Shown: positions 27,562 to 37,164 of the stretch, one piece after another
Numbering within the stretch: the first letter of the stretch is position 1
Layout: the number at the start of each line of letters is the position of its first letter
DNA from: Nostoc commune NIES-4072
GTDB lineage: Bacteria; Cyanobacteriota; Cyanobacteriia; Cyanobacteriales; Nostocaceae
Direction: 5' to 3'
Assembly: GCF_003113895.1 (NCBI RefSeq)
Contig: NZ_BDUD01000001.1
Span: 310,001 to 374,000, forward strand
Length of the DNA: 64,000 bases
Program-made: the position numbers and the translations under genes
The notes under the pieces: model-generated
What the model was told of the DNA's origin: nothing
Seen by the model: the letters and a program-made list of their open reading frames with translations, nothing else
Database searches by the model: none

Positions 27562-28565
27562 CAAGAGAACGAACCGCATACTCCTACGGGGATCTTGCTA
27601 CGTGCAGCCTCTCGTAGAGAAGAAAAGAAAGAAGAGAAAAATTACTGGGTCGAGTTGAGGGTAATGGTTCTTCAAACGTGTTCATGAGGTCATGAGCGGA
27701 TTTACCACAGGTAACAACATTATATAAAGCTTGTATAAACTTGATGATTGCTTGATAATAAATTTATTAGGCTTACATATAAAATTAAATTATGTATTTT
27801 TCAGCACAATTATATATCACAAAATTATTTTTAGTACAAGAATAAATTGCATTTTTATCAAGAAAAACATGAAATTTAATTAAGGTATCGAATTTTGAAT
27901 AAGCGAACGAAATACATTTGTGCAAAGGATAATTTTTCGCTTATAACAATTCGAAAACATATTAGATTTTACACAAGTTTATATCTTAAAGATTGAGTAA
28001 AGAAGTTTACTTGGCTTGTGAATAGTGATAAAGATAGAAGTGTCTTGACTAAGCAAAATAAAGCATTCAAAAAACCCATTTAAATAAGCTACGTTGCTCG
28101 AATTATGAAAATTATTATTGAATAAAATTCATAGGTAGCTTTTGACAAACTAATGAAACAGTTGTGTAAGTTTTTCAGCATTACTGCAAGCAAGTGAGCG
28201 ACTGCTTTTGATTAATAATACGTTCGTTTTCTTTACGAGTCAGCTATTGTGCCTTTAAATTGCACTAACATTTTTTGTATCTGATTGGGGAGTGGGCATC
28301 TTGCCCGCCCTCGTCATGCAATTTGTATACTTAACAGCTTATTGCCTATTGCGCGTCATGCATAGCCCCTATTTACATAAAATACAGCGCAGACAGTTCA
28401 TTCTCTATAGTCATCAAATTTGTAGAAAGTGGATTAAGGCTCATCAAAAAAGTTAATTTAAAACTTAATTACTTAGTTTATGAAAAGCTTCAATAAGCTT
28501 AATTTTTTCACTAAAAGTGCGGTAAAGCCATAGCAAATTATTTTTATTATTAGTGGAGGAGATTA
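27562..28565. other. 1 kb AT-rich gap upstream of the PQQ-type gene
   Basis: No frame with coding character was found. The sequence is strongly AT-rich from about 27720 to 28560. A Shine-Dalgarno GTGGAGGAG (about 28553-28561) precedes the GTG at 28566. So long an upstream region may hold regulatory elements or a small RNA that I cannot identify. Confidence 0.45.
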
Positions 28566-30194
28566 GTGACTGTTATTAAAACTTATTCATCCTGTAAACA
28601 AGCGCTTGGAATTGTCACAGTGGCATTAGTCTTGATCATGCCAACAATTAGCAGTAGTGCTAAAGAAAGTGACTGTAAATCGGATAATCAGTGGAGTTTG
28701 GGTGGCCAGAACCTAAACAATACTCGCTATCAAGCAGGTGAGAGATACCTCAATCCAAAGAACGTAAAACAGTTGTCTCCCAAATGGGTTTTTAGTGCAG
28801 GTGGTGAACTCTCTGCAACACCAGCAGTTGTAGATAAAACTGTATATATACCAGACTGGGGCGGTAATTTTTTTAAGATTGATGCACAGACGGGTACACA
28901 GATTTGGGCAAATAGCATTGCCAGCTATATTAATGATCCAACTATCCCAAAAGCTGTCTCGCGCACAAGTCCAGCACTTAAGGGGAATAAAGTAATTATT
29001 GGTAGCCAGGAAGGTGCTTTCCTGATAGCAGTTAACAAAGATACTGGGAAGCTCATCTGGAAAACAAAACTTGACAAGCACCCCTATGCTATTATTACTC
29101 AGTCGCCGACCATTTATGGCAATCGTGTGTATGTTGGAGTTGCCTCTTCTGAGGAAACAGCAGCAAACCAGCCGAACTATCCATGCTGCACATTCCGTGG
29201 AAGCATGACGGCGGTAGATTTAAATACTGGAAAGCTTCTGTGGAAAACTTACACTGTACCAGAAAATTATGGTGAATCGGATGGCTACTCAGGTGGAGCA
29301 GTTTGGGGTAGCACACCAGCAATCGATCCAAAGCGAAATTCGGTATATATTGCAACAGGCAATAACTACAATGTGCCTCGAACGGTAAGAGATTGTATTA
29401 CAAAATTATCTTCACAGAAAGTTCCTAATGAGTCGCAATGCCTCGATCGCAATAATTATATTGACGCGATCATGGCACTTGATCTCAACACTGGCACGAT
29501 TAAGTGGGCAAATAAACTACAGGGATACGATACCTGGACTCTTGCCTGCTTCTATGGCGGTATCTCCAATTGCCCTGACCCCAAAGGGCCAGATTATGAT
29601 TTCGCTCAGGCACCCATGCTTTTCACTGTTAAAGATGCGGGAAAATCTCGCGATCTCCTTGGTGCTGGTCAGAAGAGTGGTGTTTTTTGGGCGCTTGACC
29701 GGGATACTGGAAAAGTCGTCTGGAGCCGAATTGTTGGCCCTGGTGGTCCTGCTGGTGGAATAATGTGGGGTTCGGCTACGGATGGTCAACAAATCTATGT
29801 AGCGATTTCAAACTACGGATTTGAGAAGTACACATTAGATCCCTCAGGTGAGACTATTAACGGTGGGTCATGGAGTGCGCTTGATGCAGCTACTGGCAAA
29901 ATTATCTGGCAGACAGCAGATCCAACAGGTGAAAGGGATATGGCTCCAATGACAGTAGCGAATGGAGTGGTGTATGCTGGCTCGATGGCATCAGTAGCCG
30001 ATAAGAATAACATGTATGCATTAGATGCAAAGACTGGTAAAATTCTGTGGAATTTTAACAGTGGGGGATCAGTAATTGCAGGTGCAGCAGTGGTTGATGG
30101 TACAGTGTACTGGGGTTCTGGCTACAGCCGCATCCCAGGCGGGTTTAAGTCTAATAATAAGTTTTACGCGTTCACAGTCTCGAAGCATCGGTAA
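28566..30194 (+). CDS. Exported PQQ-type beta-propeller protein (polyvinyl-alcohol-dehydrogenase-like)
   Basis: 542 residues. The N-terminal segment ALGIVTVALVLIMPTISSSA is a likely signal peptide cleaved after about residue 32. The mature part repeats blade motifs of the form ALDxxTGKxxW (AVNKDTGKLIW, AVDLNTGKLLWK, ALDRDTGKVVW, ALDAATGKIIWQ, ALDAKTGKILW), as in PQQ-dependent dehydrogenases. The vicinal cysteines in NYPCCTFRG match the disulfide ring near PQQ in quinoprotein alcohol dehydrogenases. No haem-c motif (CxxCH) is present, so electrons would need a separate acceptor. The GTG start has a strong Shine-Dalgarno sequence. Whether this organism makes PQQ is not shown here. Confidence 0.85.
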   Translation: MTVIKTYSSCKQALGIVTVALVLIMPTISSSAKESDCKSDNQWSLGGQNLNNTRYQAGERYLNPKNVKQLSPKWVFSAGGELSATPAVVDKTVYIPDWGGNFFKIDAQTGTQIWANSIASYINDPTIPKAVSRTSPALKGNKVIIGSQEGAFLIAVNKDTGKLIWKTKLDKHPYAIITQSPTIYGNRVYVGVASSEETAANQPNYPCCTFRGSMTAVDLNTGKLLWKTYTVPENYGESDGYSGGAVWGSTPAIDPKRNSVYIATGNNYNVPRTVRDCITKLSSQKVPNESQCLDRNNYIDAIMALDLNTGTIKWANKLQGYDTWTLACFYGGISNCPDPKGPDYDFAQAPMLFTVKDAGKSRDLLGAGQKSGVFWALDRDTGKVVWSRIVGPGGPAGGIMWGSATDGQQIYVAISNYGFEKYTLDPSGETINGGSWSALDAATGKIIWQTADPTGERDMAPMTVANGVVYAGSMASVADKNNMYALDAKTGKILWNFNSGGSVIAGAAVVDGTVYWGSGYSRIPGGFKSNNKFYAFTVSKHR

Positions 30195-30559
30195 CAGGTT
30201 AAGTTTACAAACAACTTTTTAATAAGTAATAATACTTAAAACTCTCTCGAAAACGGGGGACTGGGAAAGGACTGTATCTTAACTTAGTGCTATTCCCCTA
30301 AATTCTTTGTGAACAAGCTTTTCAAGGCTTAACGGTAAAATTAAGGGACGTACATCTGTACGTCCCTACAGCCGATTCATGTGTGGCAAAGAATTTTATA
30401 TGTATATTTAATCTTTGTTGTCAATGCGTAATTTCTACGAAAATTTCTTTTTATTTTTTGAAAAAGTTTGATGATTTGGCAAAGTTGCAGTAATTTTACT
30501 GTAACCAAAGAATATTTGTCATAAGATTAGAAACATTTCAGAACAGATATTCTACGCTA
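30195..30559. other. Gap between the PQQ-type gene and the kinase
   Basis: 365 bp. The one clear structure is the palindrome GGGACGTACA/TGTACGTCCC at 30345-30366, a dispersed cyanobacterial hairpin type that could act as a terminator. The rest is AT-rich; the kinase promoter should lie in 30420-30550. Confidence 0.5.
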
Positions 30560-31612
30560 ATGGATCGCTTTTCTCAGAAAATAACGAATTCTCAAGAGAG
30601 CATTTTACAGCAAACTCAACTTGGCCAGATGTGTGGTTCCAAGAAGCTGTTTCGCGATCGCTATGAAATATTGCAAATTTTGGGTCGAGGTGGATTTGGG
30701 ATCACGTTTTTAGCCAAAAATGCTGTATTACCGGGGAATCCTCTCTGTGTTATTAAACAGCTTTGCCCAAAAGTGACTAATCCTCAAACCTGGCAAAGGG
30801 CATGTAGGCGCTTTGAAAAAGAAGCAAGAACTTTGGGCCAACTCGGTAGTCATTCGCAAATACCCATGCTATTAGACTACTTTCAGGCAAATGGGGACTT
30901 TTTTTTAATTCAAGAATATGTGCCGGGTTTGACTTTGGCACGAGAAGTGCGGCAAACTGGCCCCAAAAGTGAAGCTTCAGTTAAACAGTTTTTGCAAGAA
31001 TTATTACCTGTATTAAAGTATCTTCATAAACATCATGTGATTCATCGGGATATTAAGCCCCAGAATTTATTGCGGTGTGACTATGACAAACGAATAGTGC
31101 TGATTGATTTTGGAGCGGTGAAAGAGCAATTAGCTGATGCTTGTGAAAACTCTCGGAATCTAGTTGCAAACACCAACTTTATCGGAACTAGGGGATTTGC
31201 ACCACCAGAACAATTTTCTCTACGTCCAGTTTATGCCAGTGATATTTATGCACTGGGTATAACTTGTATTTTTATGTTGACTGCTAAAAGTCCTTTAGAA
31301 TTTGACTACGACGCAAATACTGGTGAAATATGCTGGCGAAAAGAAGTAATTATTAGCAATAGTTTCGCCCAGATTTTAGGAAAAATGGTAAAAATTCCGT
31401 TAACTGATCGGTTTAAAACTGCCGATGAAGTGATGAAAGCTTTAGGTCATGAAAGTTATTTGTCTACTTTGGCTGACTGTCTAACTACCCAAAAATTAAA
31501 TAATAAAAGTATTACACAATACGGAAATTCTTACGAAACTCCTGATGCATATTTACCACCTGTTGCCAGAACTGCTAATGCTATTCGGAGATGGAGAGCA
31601 AAACTAAAGTAA
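30560..31612 (+). CDS. Hanks-type Ser/Thr protein kinase, soluble
   Basis: 350 residues. The kinase domain (about 33-300) has the glycine loop ILGRGGFGITFLAKN, catalytic HRDIKPQNLL with D164, and DFGAVKEQ for Mg2+ binding. The P+1 region TRGFAPPEQFSLRP is typical of the cyanobacterial family. A short basic C-terminal tail follows with no membrane segment or sensor domain, so it is cytosolic. A second kinase begins 426 bp downstream on the same strand. Substrates unknown. Confidence 0.94.
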   Translation: MDRFSQKITNSQESILQQTQLGQMCGSKKLFRDRYEILQILGRGGFGITFLAKNAVLPGNPLCVIKQLCPKVTNPQTWQRACRRFEKEARTLGQLGSHSQIPMLLDYFQANGDFFLIQEYVPGLTLAREVRQTGPKSEASVKQFLQELLPVLKYLHKHHVIHRDIKPQNLLRCDYDKRIVLIDFGAVKEQLADACENSRNLVANTNFIGTRGFAPPEQFSLRPVYASDIYALGITCIFMLTAKSPLEFDYDANTGEICWRKEVIISNSFAQILGKMVKIPLTDRFKTADEVMKALGHESYLSTLADCLTTQKLNNKSITQYGNSYETPDAYLPPVARTANAIRRWRAKLK

Positions 31613-32038
31613 ACAAGGTTGCACTGCCTAAAGTATCAAATTAACAATTAATCATGGGTAATTTAAAATATCAAAAACAAATTTAGTAAGATTTTAACTA
31701 CATTTCATCGTCAGTGATGGTTAATTAATCAGGGTTTATCTTTAATACTTAGTAGATTATTGCTTACCAATATACAAGCAAAATTACTAGGTTTAAAAGT
31801 TCCGAAAAAATTTTTATTCAAATTATTATATAATCGAGAGAATAATTAATCTTATGACTCTCGTAGTTTTCCACAGATGAGGAAGACTAACTACTATTTA
31901 CAAACGCTAACTATATTAAGTAATTCCCCAATCCCCAGAACAGGGTTTTCTACCACGAGTAAGCGAGAGTCAATTTTCTTAAGGGAAAGTTCGGGGCAAA
32001 CTTAGCCTAAGTTGTCATGCAGTCGCGCCTGTCAGATC
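31613..32038. other. Gap between the two kinase genes
   Basis: About 426 bp of AT-rich sequence. No gene, strong hairpin or repeat was recognised. It presumably carries the promoter of the WD40 kinase. Confidence 0.4.
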
Positions 32039-34072
32039 ATGATCTGCTGCTTAAATCCCGATTGCTCAAATCCCCTGAATCCCAATGGAAAGAAGTCTTG
32101 CCAAAGTTGTAGCACCCCGTTGGTGTCACTTTTAAGAAATCGCTTCCGTGTCATCCGAGTTCTTTCAGATGAGGGGGGATTTGGCAGAACCTATCTATCA
32201 GAAGATGTCGATAAACTCAATGAACGTTGTGTTATCAAGCAACTAGCTCCAAAATTTCAAGGAACTTGGTCGCAAAAAAAGGCGATGGAGTTATTTGCTG
32301 AAGAAGCCCAGCGACTACAAGACCTTGGGGAACATCCCCAAATTCCGACTTTGCTAGCTTACTTTGAGCAAGACGGCTGCCTATATTTAGTGCAGCAGTT
32401 TATTAATGGAGAAAATTTATTAAAGGAGTTGCAACAGCGCAAGGCTTATAACGCTAGAGAAATTCAATCTATTTTGCTAGATTTACTGCCTATCCTCAAA
32501 TTTATCCACGATCGCAAAGTCATTCATCGAGATATCAAGCCAGAAAATATTATCCGCAATAAAAGTGATGGGCGATTAAGTTTGATTGATTTTGGCTCCT
32601 CAAAGCAATTTACCGCCAAAGTTCAGCAGAAATCTGGCACATCCATTGGTTCACATGGTTATTCACCCTTGGAACAGATTCGAGATGGTAAAGCTTTCCC
32701 CGCCAGTGACTTGTTCGGTTTGGGGGCTACCTGCTTTCATCTGCTAACGGGAAATTCCCCCTTTCAGTTGTGGATGGAATCTGGGTACGCCTGGGTGAGT
32801 AATTGGCGGGAATATTTGCGGAGTCCATTAAATGCTGAGTTGGATTTCGTTATCGACAAGCTTTTGAAAAAAGATATCCATGAACGTTACCAGTCAGCCG
32901 ATGAAGTTCTTAGAGATTTGAGTCCAAAACAACTCCTGGCGCTACCACCAGCCGGGAAATCCTCTGGGAAAATACCACCAACTAAAGCACCGGATTTACC
33001 AAAAAGTTATCCCTTAGTGAGAATTTTAATCTTGGTAAGTGCTTTGATTCTGTTGTTTGGATTCCAAGAATCTTGGTATAGACATTTTCGCCGGATTCAG
33101 ACCAGTTTGGTTTCTCGGCTGACTCAGCACAATAATTCTGGCAAAGATGAAGCATTTTTAGGTCAACCACTAAAAATTACTTTGGGTAAGGTTTCCTTAG
33201 CTAATACCCTGCAAGGGCATGGATCGGTTTTATCTGTTGCCATCAGTCCCGATGGCAAAACCATTGTCAGCAGTGGGGGCGATAGCACAATCAAACTTTG
33301 GAATTTCGCAACCGGAAAACAAATCTCTTCCCTTGATGGACATTCTCAGCAGGTGAGTGTAGTAGCGATCAGTCCTAATGGCAAAACTCTAGTTAGTGGA
33401 AGTGATGACAACACCATCAAAATCTGGAATCTGGCAACGCGAAAGCAAATTCGCACTCTTACAGGGCATTCTGATTCTGTTCATGCCTTAGCCATTAGTG
33501 CTGATAGCGAGACTCTAGTTAGTGGAAGTGATGACAACACCATCAAAATCTGGGATTTAGCAACAGGAGAGCAAATTCGGACACTCACAGGGCATACATT
33601 CTGGGTACGATCGCTAGCTATTAGCCCTAATGGTGTGATTCTTGCCAGTGGCGGTTTTGACAAGACTATCAAAATCTGGAATCTGACAAAAGGGTACTCA
33701 ATCCGCACACTGGAGGGAAATTATCAAACAGTAACAGCCGTGGCTATCAGCCCAGATGGTAAAACTTTAGCCAGTGCTAGCCGCGACCGCACCATCAAAC
33801 TTTGGAATCTAACTACGGGAAAAGAAATTCGCACACTTACGGGACATGCCAACACAGTTACATCCGTAGCCTTTAGCGCCGATGGTAAAATTATTGCTAG
33901 TGGTAGCCGCGATCGCACCATCAAATTGTGGAATTCAGCCACAGGAGAAGAAATTCTGACATTGACGGGGCATAGCAACACTGTGACATCTGTCACCTTT
34001 AGCCCTGATGGCAAGACTCTTGTCAGTGGTAGTGAAGATAATACTATTAAAATTTGGCAATTATCTCAGTGA
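32039..34072 (+). CDS. Membrane Ser/Thr kinase with WD40 propeller
   Basis: 677 residues from the ATG at 32039; the open frame extends to a TTG at 32012. The N-terminal zinc-ribbon-like MICCLNPDCSNPLNP ... CQSC is typical of Nostoc kinases. The kinase domain has the glycine loop LSDEGGFGRTYLSED, HRDIKPENII (D165) and DFGSSKQF. One membrane helix follows (YPLVRILILVSALILLFGF, about residues 322-340), then seven WD40 repeats, each ending IK(I/L)W. The propeller is on the C-terminal side of the membrane helix and likely outside the cytoplasm, as a sensor or docking surface. The repeats are very similar at DNA level, indicating recent internal duplication. Confidence 0.94.
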   Translation: MICCLNPDCSNPLNPNGKKSCQSCSTPLVSLLRNRFRVIRVLSDEGGFGRTYLSEDVDKLNERCVIKQLAPKFQGTWSQKKAMELFAEEAQRLQDLGEHPQIPTLLAYFEQDGCLYLVQQFINGENLLKELQQRKAYNAREIQSILLDLLPILKFIHDRKVIHRDIKPENIIRNKSDGRLSLIDFGSSKQFTAKVQQKSGTSIGSHGYSPLEQIRDGKAFPASDLFGLGATCFHLLTGNSPFQLWMESGYAWVSNWREYLRSPLNAELDFVIDKLLKKDIHERYQSADEVLRDLSPKQLLALPPAGKSSGKIPPTKAPDLPKSYPLVRILILVSALILLFGFQESWYRHFRRIQTSLVSRLTQHNNSGKDEAFLGQPLKITLGKVSLANTLQGHGSVLSVAISPDGKTIVSSGGDSTIKLWNFATGKQISSLDGHSQQVSVVAISPNGKTLVSGSDDNTIKIWNLATRKQIRTLTGHSDSVHALAISADSETLVSGSDDNTIKIWDLATGEQIRTLTGHTFWVRSLAISPNGVILASGGFDKTIKIWNLTKGYSIRTLEGNYQTVTAVAISPDGKTLASASRDRTIKLWNLTTGKEIRTLTGHANTVTSVAFSADGKIIASGSRDRTIKLWNSATGEEILTLTGHSNTVTSVTFSPDGKTLVSGSEDNTIKIWQLSQ

Positions 34073-34580
34073 AGAGGAATTATACTGAATTGCGTAGTAG
34101 GGGCGCACAGCCATGCGTTCCTGTGGTCTATTTACCTGAATTAGCGATCTATCAAACACTTTTAGATCCGCCTAAATCCAGATGAGTTAGACGAACCTCC
34201 TGTATTGAACTAAAGTTCAAATCTGTCGCTTTTGCCTACCGCAGAAGGACAGGTTTTGCGCTACTGGGAGGTCGCTATCGTCCCACTCAGGTATTATCAG
34301 ATGAGGCAAGAATATAGGACTAGTATTTGATTTCTGAAAAGATACGTAGGGTGTGTTAGCGACAGCGTAACGCACCATCATCAAGGGTTTGGTGCGTTAC
34401 GAACTGCGTTCTAACACACCCTACAATACCTAATTTCGTTCAAAAATCAAATATGATTCCTATAGCTGCGTGCTACTTGATTGCAAATTAAAAAGGAAAG
34501 CAACGTGTGCAATCAGCCGCAGAAGTCTCTGCCCCTGCGATAATTACTGAAGTTGGCTCAATTTTGATTTTTAATTGCTT
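34073..34580. other. Gap before the sigma-factor gene
   Basis: 508 bp, including the nested palindromic element at 34314-34463. The rest shows no gene. Promoter of the sigma-factor operon is expected between about 34470 and 34575. Confidence 0.5.
34314..34463. mobile_element. Nested palindromic element (MITE within MITE)
   Basis: Outer inverted ends of the type ATAGGA...TATTTGATTTCTGAA (left from 34314, right to 34463). Inside is a second element at 34346-34424 with ends GTAGGGTGTGTTAG / CTAACACACCCTAC and an internal GGTGCGTTACG hairpin. The inner one is a widespread cyanobacterial repeat type. Confidence 0.65.
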
Positions 34581-35777
34581 ATGCATCCTCGCCAAAAAAT
34601 TACGGAGATGTTCTCAACCTTCGTTCAGTTGGAAGGAGACAGATTCAGCAAATGGTTGATTGATATCAAGCTGCATCGAAGTATTCAAAATTGTTTGAAG
34701 TGTTCACAAGAAGTCTCTAACTCAGAAAACTTTTGGGCACTATATTGGCACAAGTGCTGGCGAGAGGAATCTAATAGCCTTGCTAGAATGCATTTATCTG
34801 CTTATTTACAGGAACCAAATTATTGGGCTGCTAAAAAAACAATTGCCAAATTTACAAATAGTCAATACAGCCTAGCAGATTATTTTCAAATGGCGAATGC
34901 TGAAATTGAAACAATTCTTAAACAATTTAACCCAGAAAAATGCTCTAGTTTAAAAGCCTATGCTACTATTGCAGTTCCCAGTCGGCTAAAAGATATTTTA
35001 CGCCAACGCAAAGAAGCTGATATTTGCACAAATTGGGCATTGTTACGCAAAGTAAGCAAAAAGCAGTTATTAGAAGCTCTTGCTCAAGCTGGATTATCAC
35101 CTATTCTAATTGACCAATATCGACTCGCCTGGACTTGTTTCAAAGAACTGTATGTTCAAAATCAACCAGGTGGTACAAAATCACTACCAGAACCAGAATC
35201 CCAACTTTGGGAAGCTATTGTCAACCTTTACAACCGCGATCGCCAAAATCAGTTAACTCAACCTACTCCAGAATGCACGAGAGAGAAAATTGAACAGTGG
35301 CTAACCCAGGCAGCTGTCTACGTGCGTGGTTATCTGTATCCACCTGTTAGTTCTCTAAATGCAGCGATATCAGAAGATGATTCCACAACAACTTTTGATT
35401 TGCCAGATCCATCCCCATCCTCTGACTCATTAATCGCTCAGATGATAGCCCAAGAGGATGCCCAAAACCAACAAAATCAACAATCTCAGATTGAAAATGT
35501 TTTGTTAAAAAAATTACAAACTCTTGAGGCAAAAACCCAAGAAATACTAAAATTTTACTACCAACAGGGGTTAACTCAGCCACAGATTGTAGAACGCCTA
35601 CAAATGAGTCAGCCTACTGTTTCTCGCCGACTGTTCAAAGCTAGAGAATCAATGCTTTCAGAATTGATCCAATGGAGTCAAGACACGCTTAATATTTCTG
35701 TGACTTCCAACCTAGTTAATGATATGAGTAGTGCTTTGGAAGAATGGTTGAAAGTTAAGTATGGGGAACATCGCTGA
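34581..35777 (+). CDS. Sigma-70-like (ECF-type) factor of the DUF1822/CHAT locus
   Basis: About 398 residues from the ATG at 34581 (a TTG lies two codons upstream). The C-terminal region 4 helix-turn-helix is clear: QEILKFYYQQGLTQPQIVER followed by MSQPTVSRRLFKARESML. The middle shows a degenerate region-2-like helix (YATIAVPSRLKDILRQRKEA). A long acidic, Ser- and Gln-rich linker (SEDDSTTTFDLPDPSPSSDS and a QNQQNQQSQ stretch) separates the parts. It is longer than usual ECF factors. The stop codon overlaps the earliest possible start of the DUF1822 gene, so both proteins are probably made together. A target promoter class cannot be deduced. Confidence 0.85.
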   Translation: MHPRQKITEMFSTFVQLEGDRFSKWLIDIKLHRSIQNCLKCSQEVSNSENFWALYWHKCWREESNSLARMHLSAYLQEPNYWAAKKTIAKFTNSQYSLADYFQMANAEIETILKQFNPEKCSSLKAYATIAVPSRLKDILRQRKEADICTNWALLRKVSKKQLLEALAQAGLSPILIDQYRLAWTCFKELYVQNQPGGTKSLPEPESQLWEAIVNLYNRDRQNQLTQPTPECTREKIEQWLTQAAVYVRGYLYPPVSSLNAAISEDDSTTTFDLPDPSPSSDSLIAQMIAQEDAQNQQNQQSQIENVLLKKLQTLEAKTQEILKFYYQQGLTQPQIVERLQMSQPTVSRRLFKARESMLSELIQWSQDTLNISVTSNLVNDMSSALEEWLKVKYGEHR

Positions 35778-35802
35778 GATTATGAAGGATGAGGTAGTAA
35801 AA

Positions 35803-37008
35803 ATGACTTCTGCTTTTACGGAACCACAGGAACTATTGTTAGAAATATCGCCATCCTTACAGACAAGCTCTTGGCAAGAAAGCCAAATGTACGCCACACC
35901 TAGTAGTCGCTGGCGTGCTTACATAAATCAAATTTGCCTTCATGGGTTTTTGAATTGGGTAAAAGCTGAATATGTTCCAGAAGCAAGTATCTGGTACAGT
36001 TCCCCTGGTATTCCTGCTTTTTGGGAATTTGTCAATGGCACAGCAATTTTGTTAAACCAAAAGCGAGTCGTTTTAATTCCTAGCGAGGCAATTGATGATA
36101 GCGAGTTAGAAGTTCCTCAAGAATGGGTAGACATTCCCAGTTGGGCAGCAGACTATTATTTAGCAGTGCAAGTCACACCAGATGGGGAGTGGGTAAGAAT
36201 TTGGAGCTACATAACCCATCAAAAACTTAAATCACTAGCAGACTATGACCAAGTAGATAGGACTTATTGTATAGATGCACGGCACTTAATTAAAGACCTT
36301 AATGCTTTTTGGATCACCTACCAATTTTGTGGAACAGAGGAAATGAAAGGTGCGATCGCTCCACTACCAGAATTATCGAGTGTAGAAGCAGAAAATCTTG
36401 TACAACGGTTAGGTGATTCCTCTGTAACATTTCCCAGACTTGCAGTGCCATTTACAACCTGGGGAGTGCTACTAGAAAATGAGCAGTGGCGGCAGCGTTT
36501 GTACCAAGAAAGGCTGCGATATCTACAACAGACTGCACCTACACAATTTTCACAAGTACAAGTGAATCTCAGTCGTTGGCTGGAGCAGATTTACGATGCT
36601 TCTTGGCAAGCTATAGAGACTTTTTTTGAGCCAAACTCCAGTAGCCTAGCTTTTAATTTTCGCACTTCTTCCGGGTTAAGTGCTGCCGCTATCAAACGCG
36701 CCAAGCTGATTGACTTGGGAATAGAAATAGAAGCTCAAAAAGTTATTTTATTAATTGCCTTAATACCAGAAGCTAACCAACAAGTTAGTATTCGTGTGCA
36801 ACTACATCCAGCTTCTAATCAACCTTATCTACCTGCTAATATCAAGCTAGTTTTACTTTCAGATCGAGGGGAAATACTTCAACAAGTACAAGCAAGAGTT
36901 CAAGATATTTATGTGCAGTTGAAACTCTTTGATGGGGAAGTGGGAGAATGTTTCAGCATCCAGATCGATCTGAATAATTATCAAATAACAGAAAACTTCA
37001 TAATTTAG
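35803..37008 (+). CDS. DUF1822 family protein
   Basis: About 401 residues from the ATG at 35803 (Shine-Dalgarno GAGG 8 bases upstream); in-frame ATGs also exist at 35761, overlapping the sigma gene, and at 35782. Features of DUF1822: YVPEASIWYSSPGIPAFWEF, GTAILLNQKRVVLIPSEAID, VPQEWVDIPSWAADYYLAVQ, and a helical middle with beta-rich C-terminal part. There is no signal peptide or membrane helix. DUF1822 has no established function. By gene order (sigma factor before, CHAT protease after) I suggest it could be a sigma-binding protein or protease substrate. Confidence 0.85.
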   Translation: MTSAFTEPQELLLEISPSLQTSSWQESQMYATPSSRWRAYINQICLHGFLNWVKAEYVPEASIWYSSPGIPAFWEFVNGTAILLNQKRVVLIPSEAIDDSELEVPQEWVDIPSWAADYYLAVQVTPDGEWVRIWSYITHQKLKSLADYDQVDRTYCIDARHLIKDLNAFWITYQFCGTEEMKGAIAPLPELSSVEAENLVQRLGDSSVTFPRLAVPFTTWGVLLENEQWRQRLYQERLRYLQQTAPTQFSQVQVNLSRWLEQIYDASWQAIETFFEPNSSSLAFNFRTSSGLSAAAIKRAKLIDLGIEIEAQKVILLIALIPEANQQVSIRVQLHPASNQPYLPANIKLVLLSDRGEILQQVQARVQDIYVQLKLFDGEVGECFSIQIDLNNYQITENFII

Positions 37009-37164
37009 TGATTAGGAGCCAGCAGTGTCAAATTGGTGTTGATTGGGTCAAATTTGTGCTATGTAGTCTTTGTATTACACTTTTATTTGGTATTTTTGCA
37101 TAAGTAGAATGCTTCCTGTTGATTAGTCATTAGTTAATCACAAATGGCAAAGTCTACCTAACTT

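Noticed and set aside
27562..28565. A hidden small gene or RNA in the long AT-rich gap
   Set aside because: No frame, conserved RNA motif or strong hairpin could be supported by eye.
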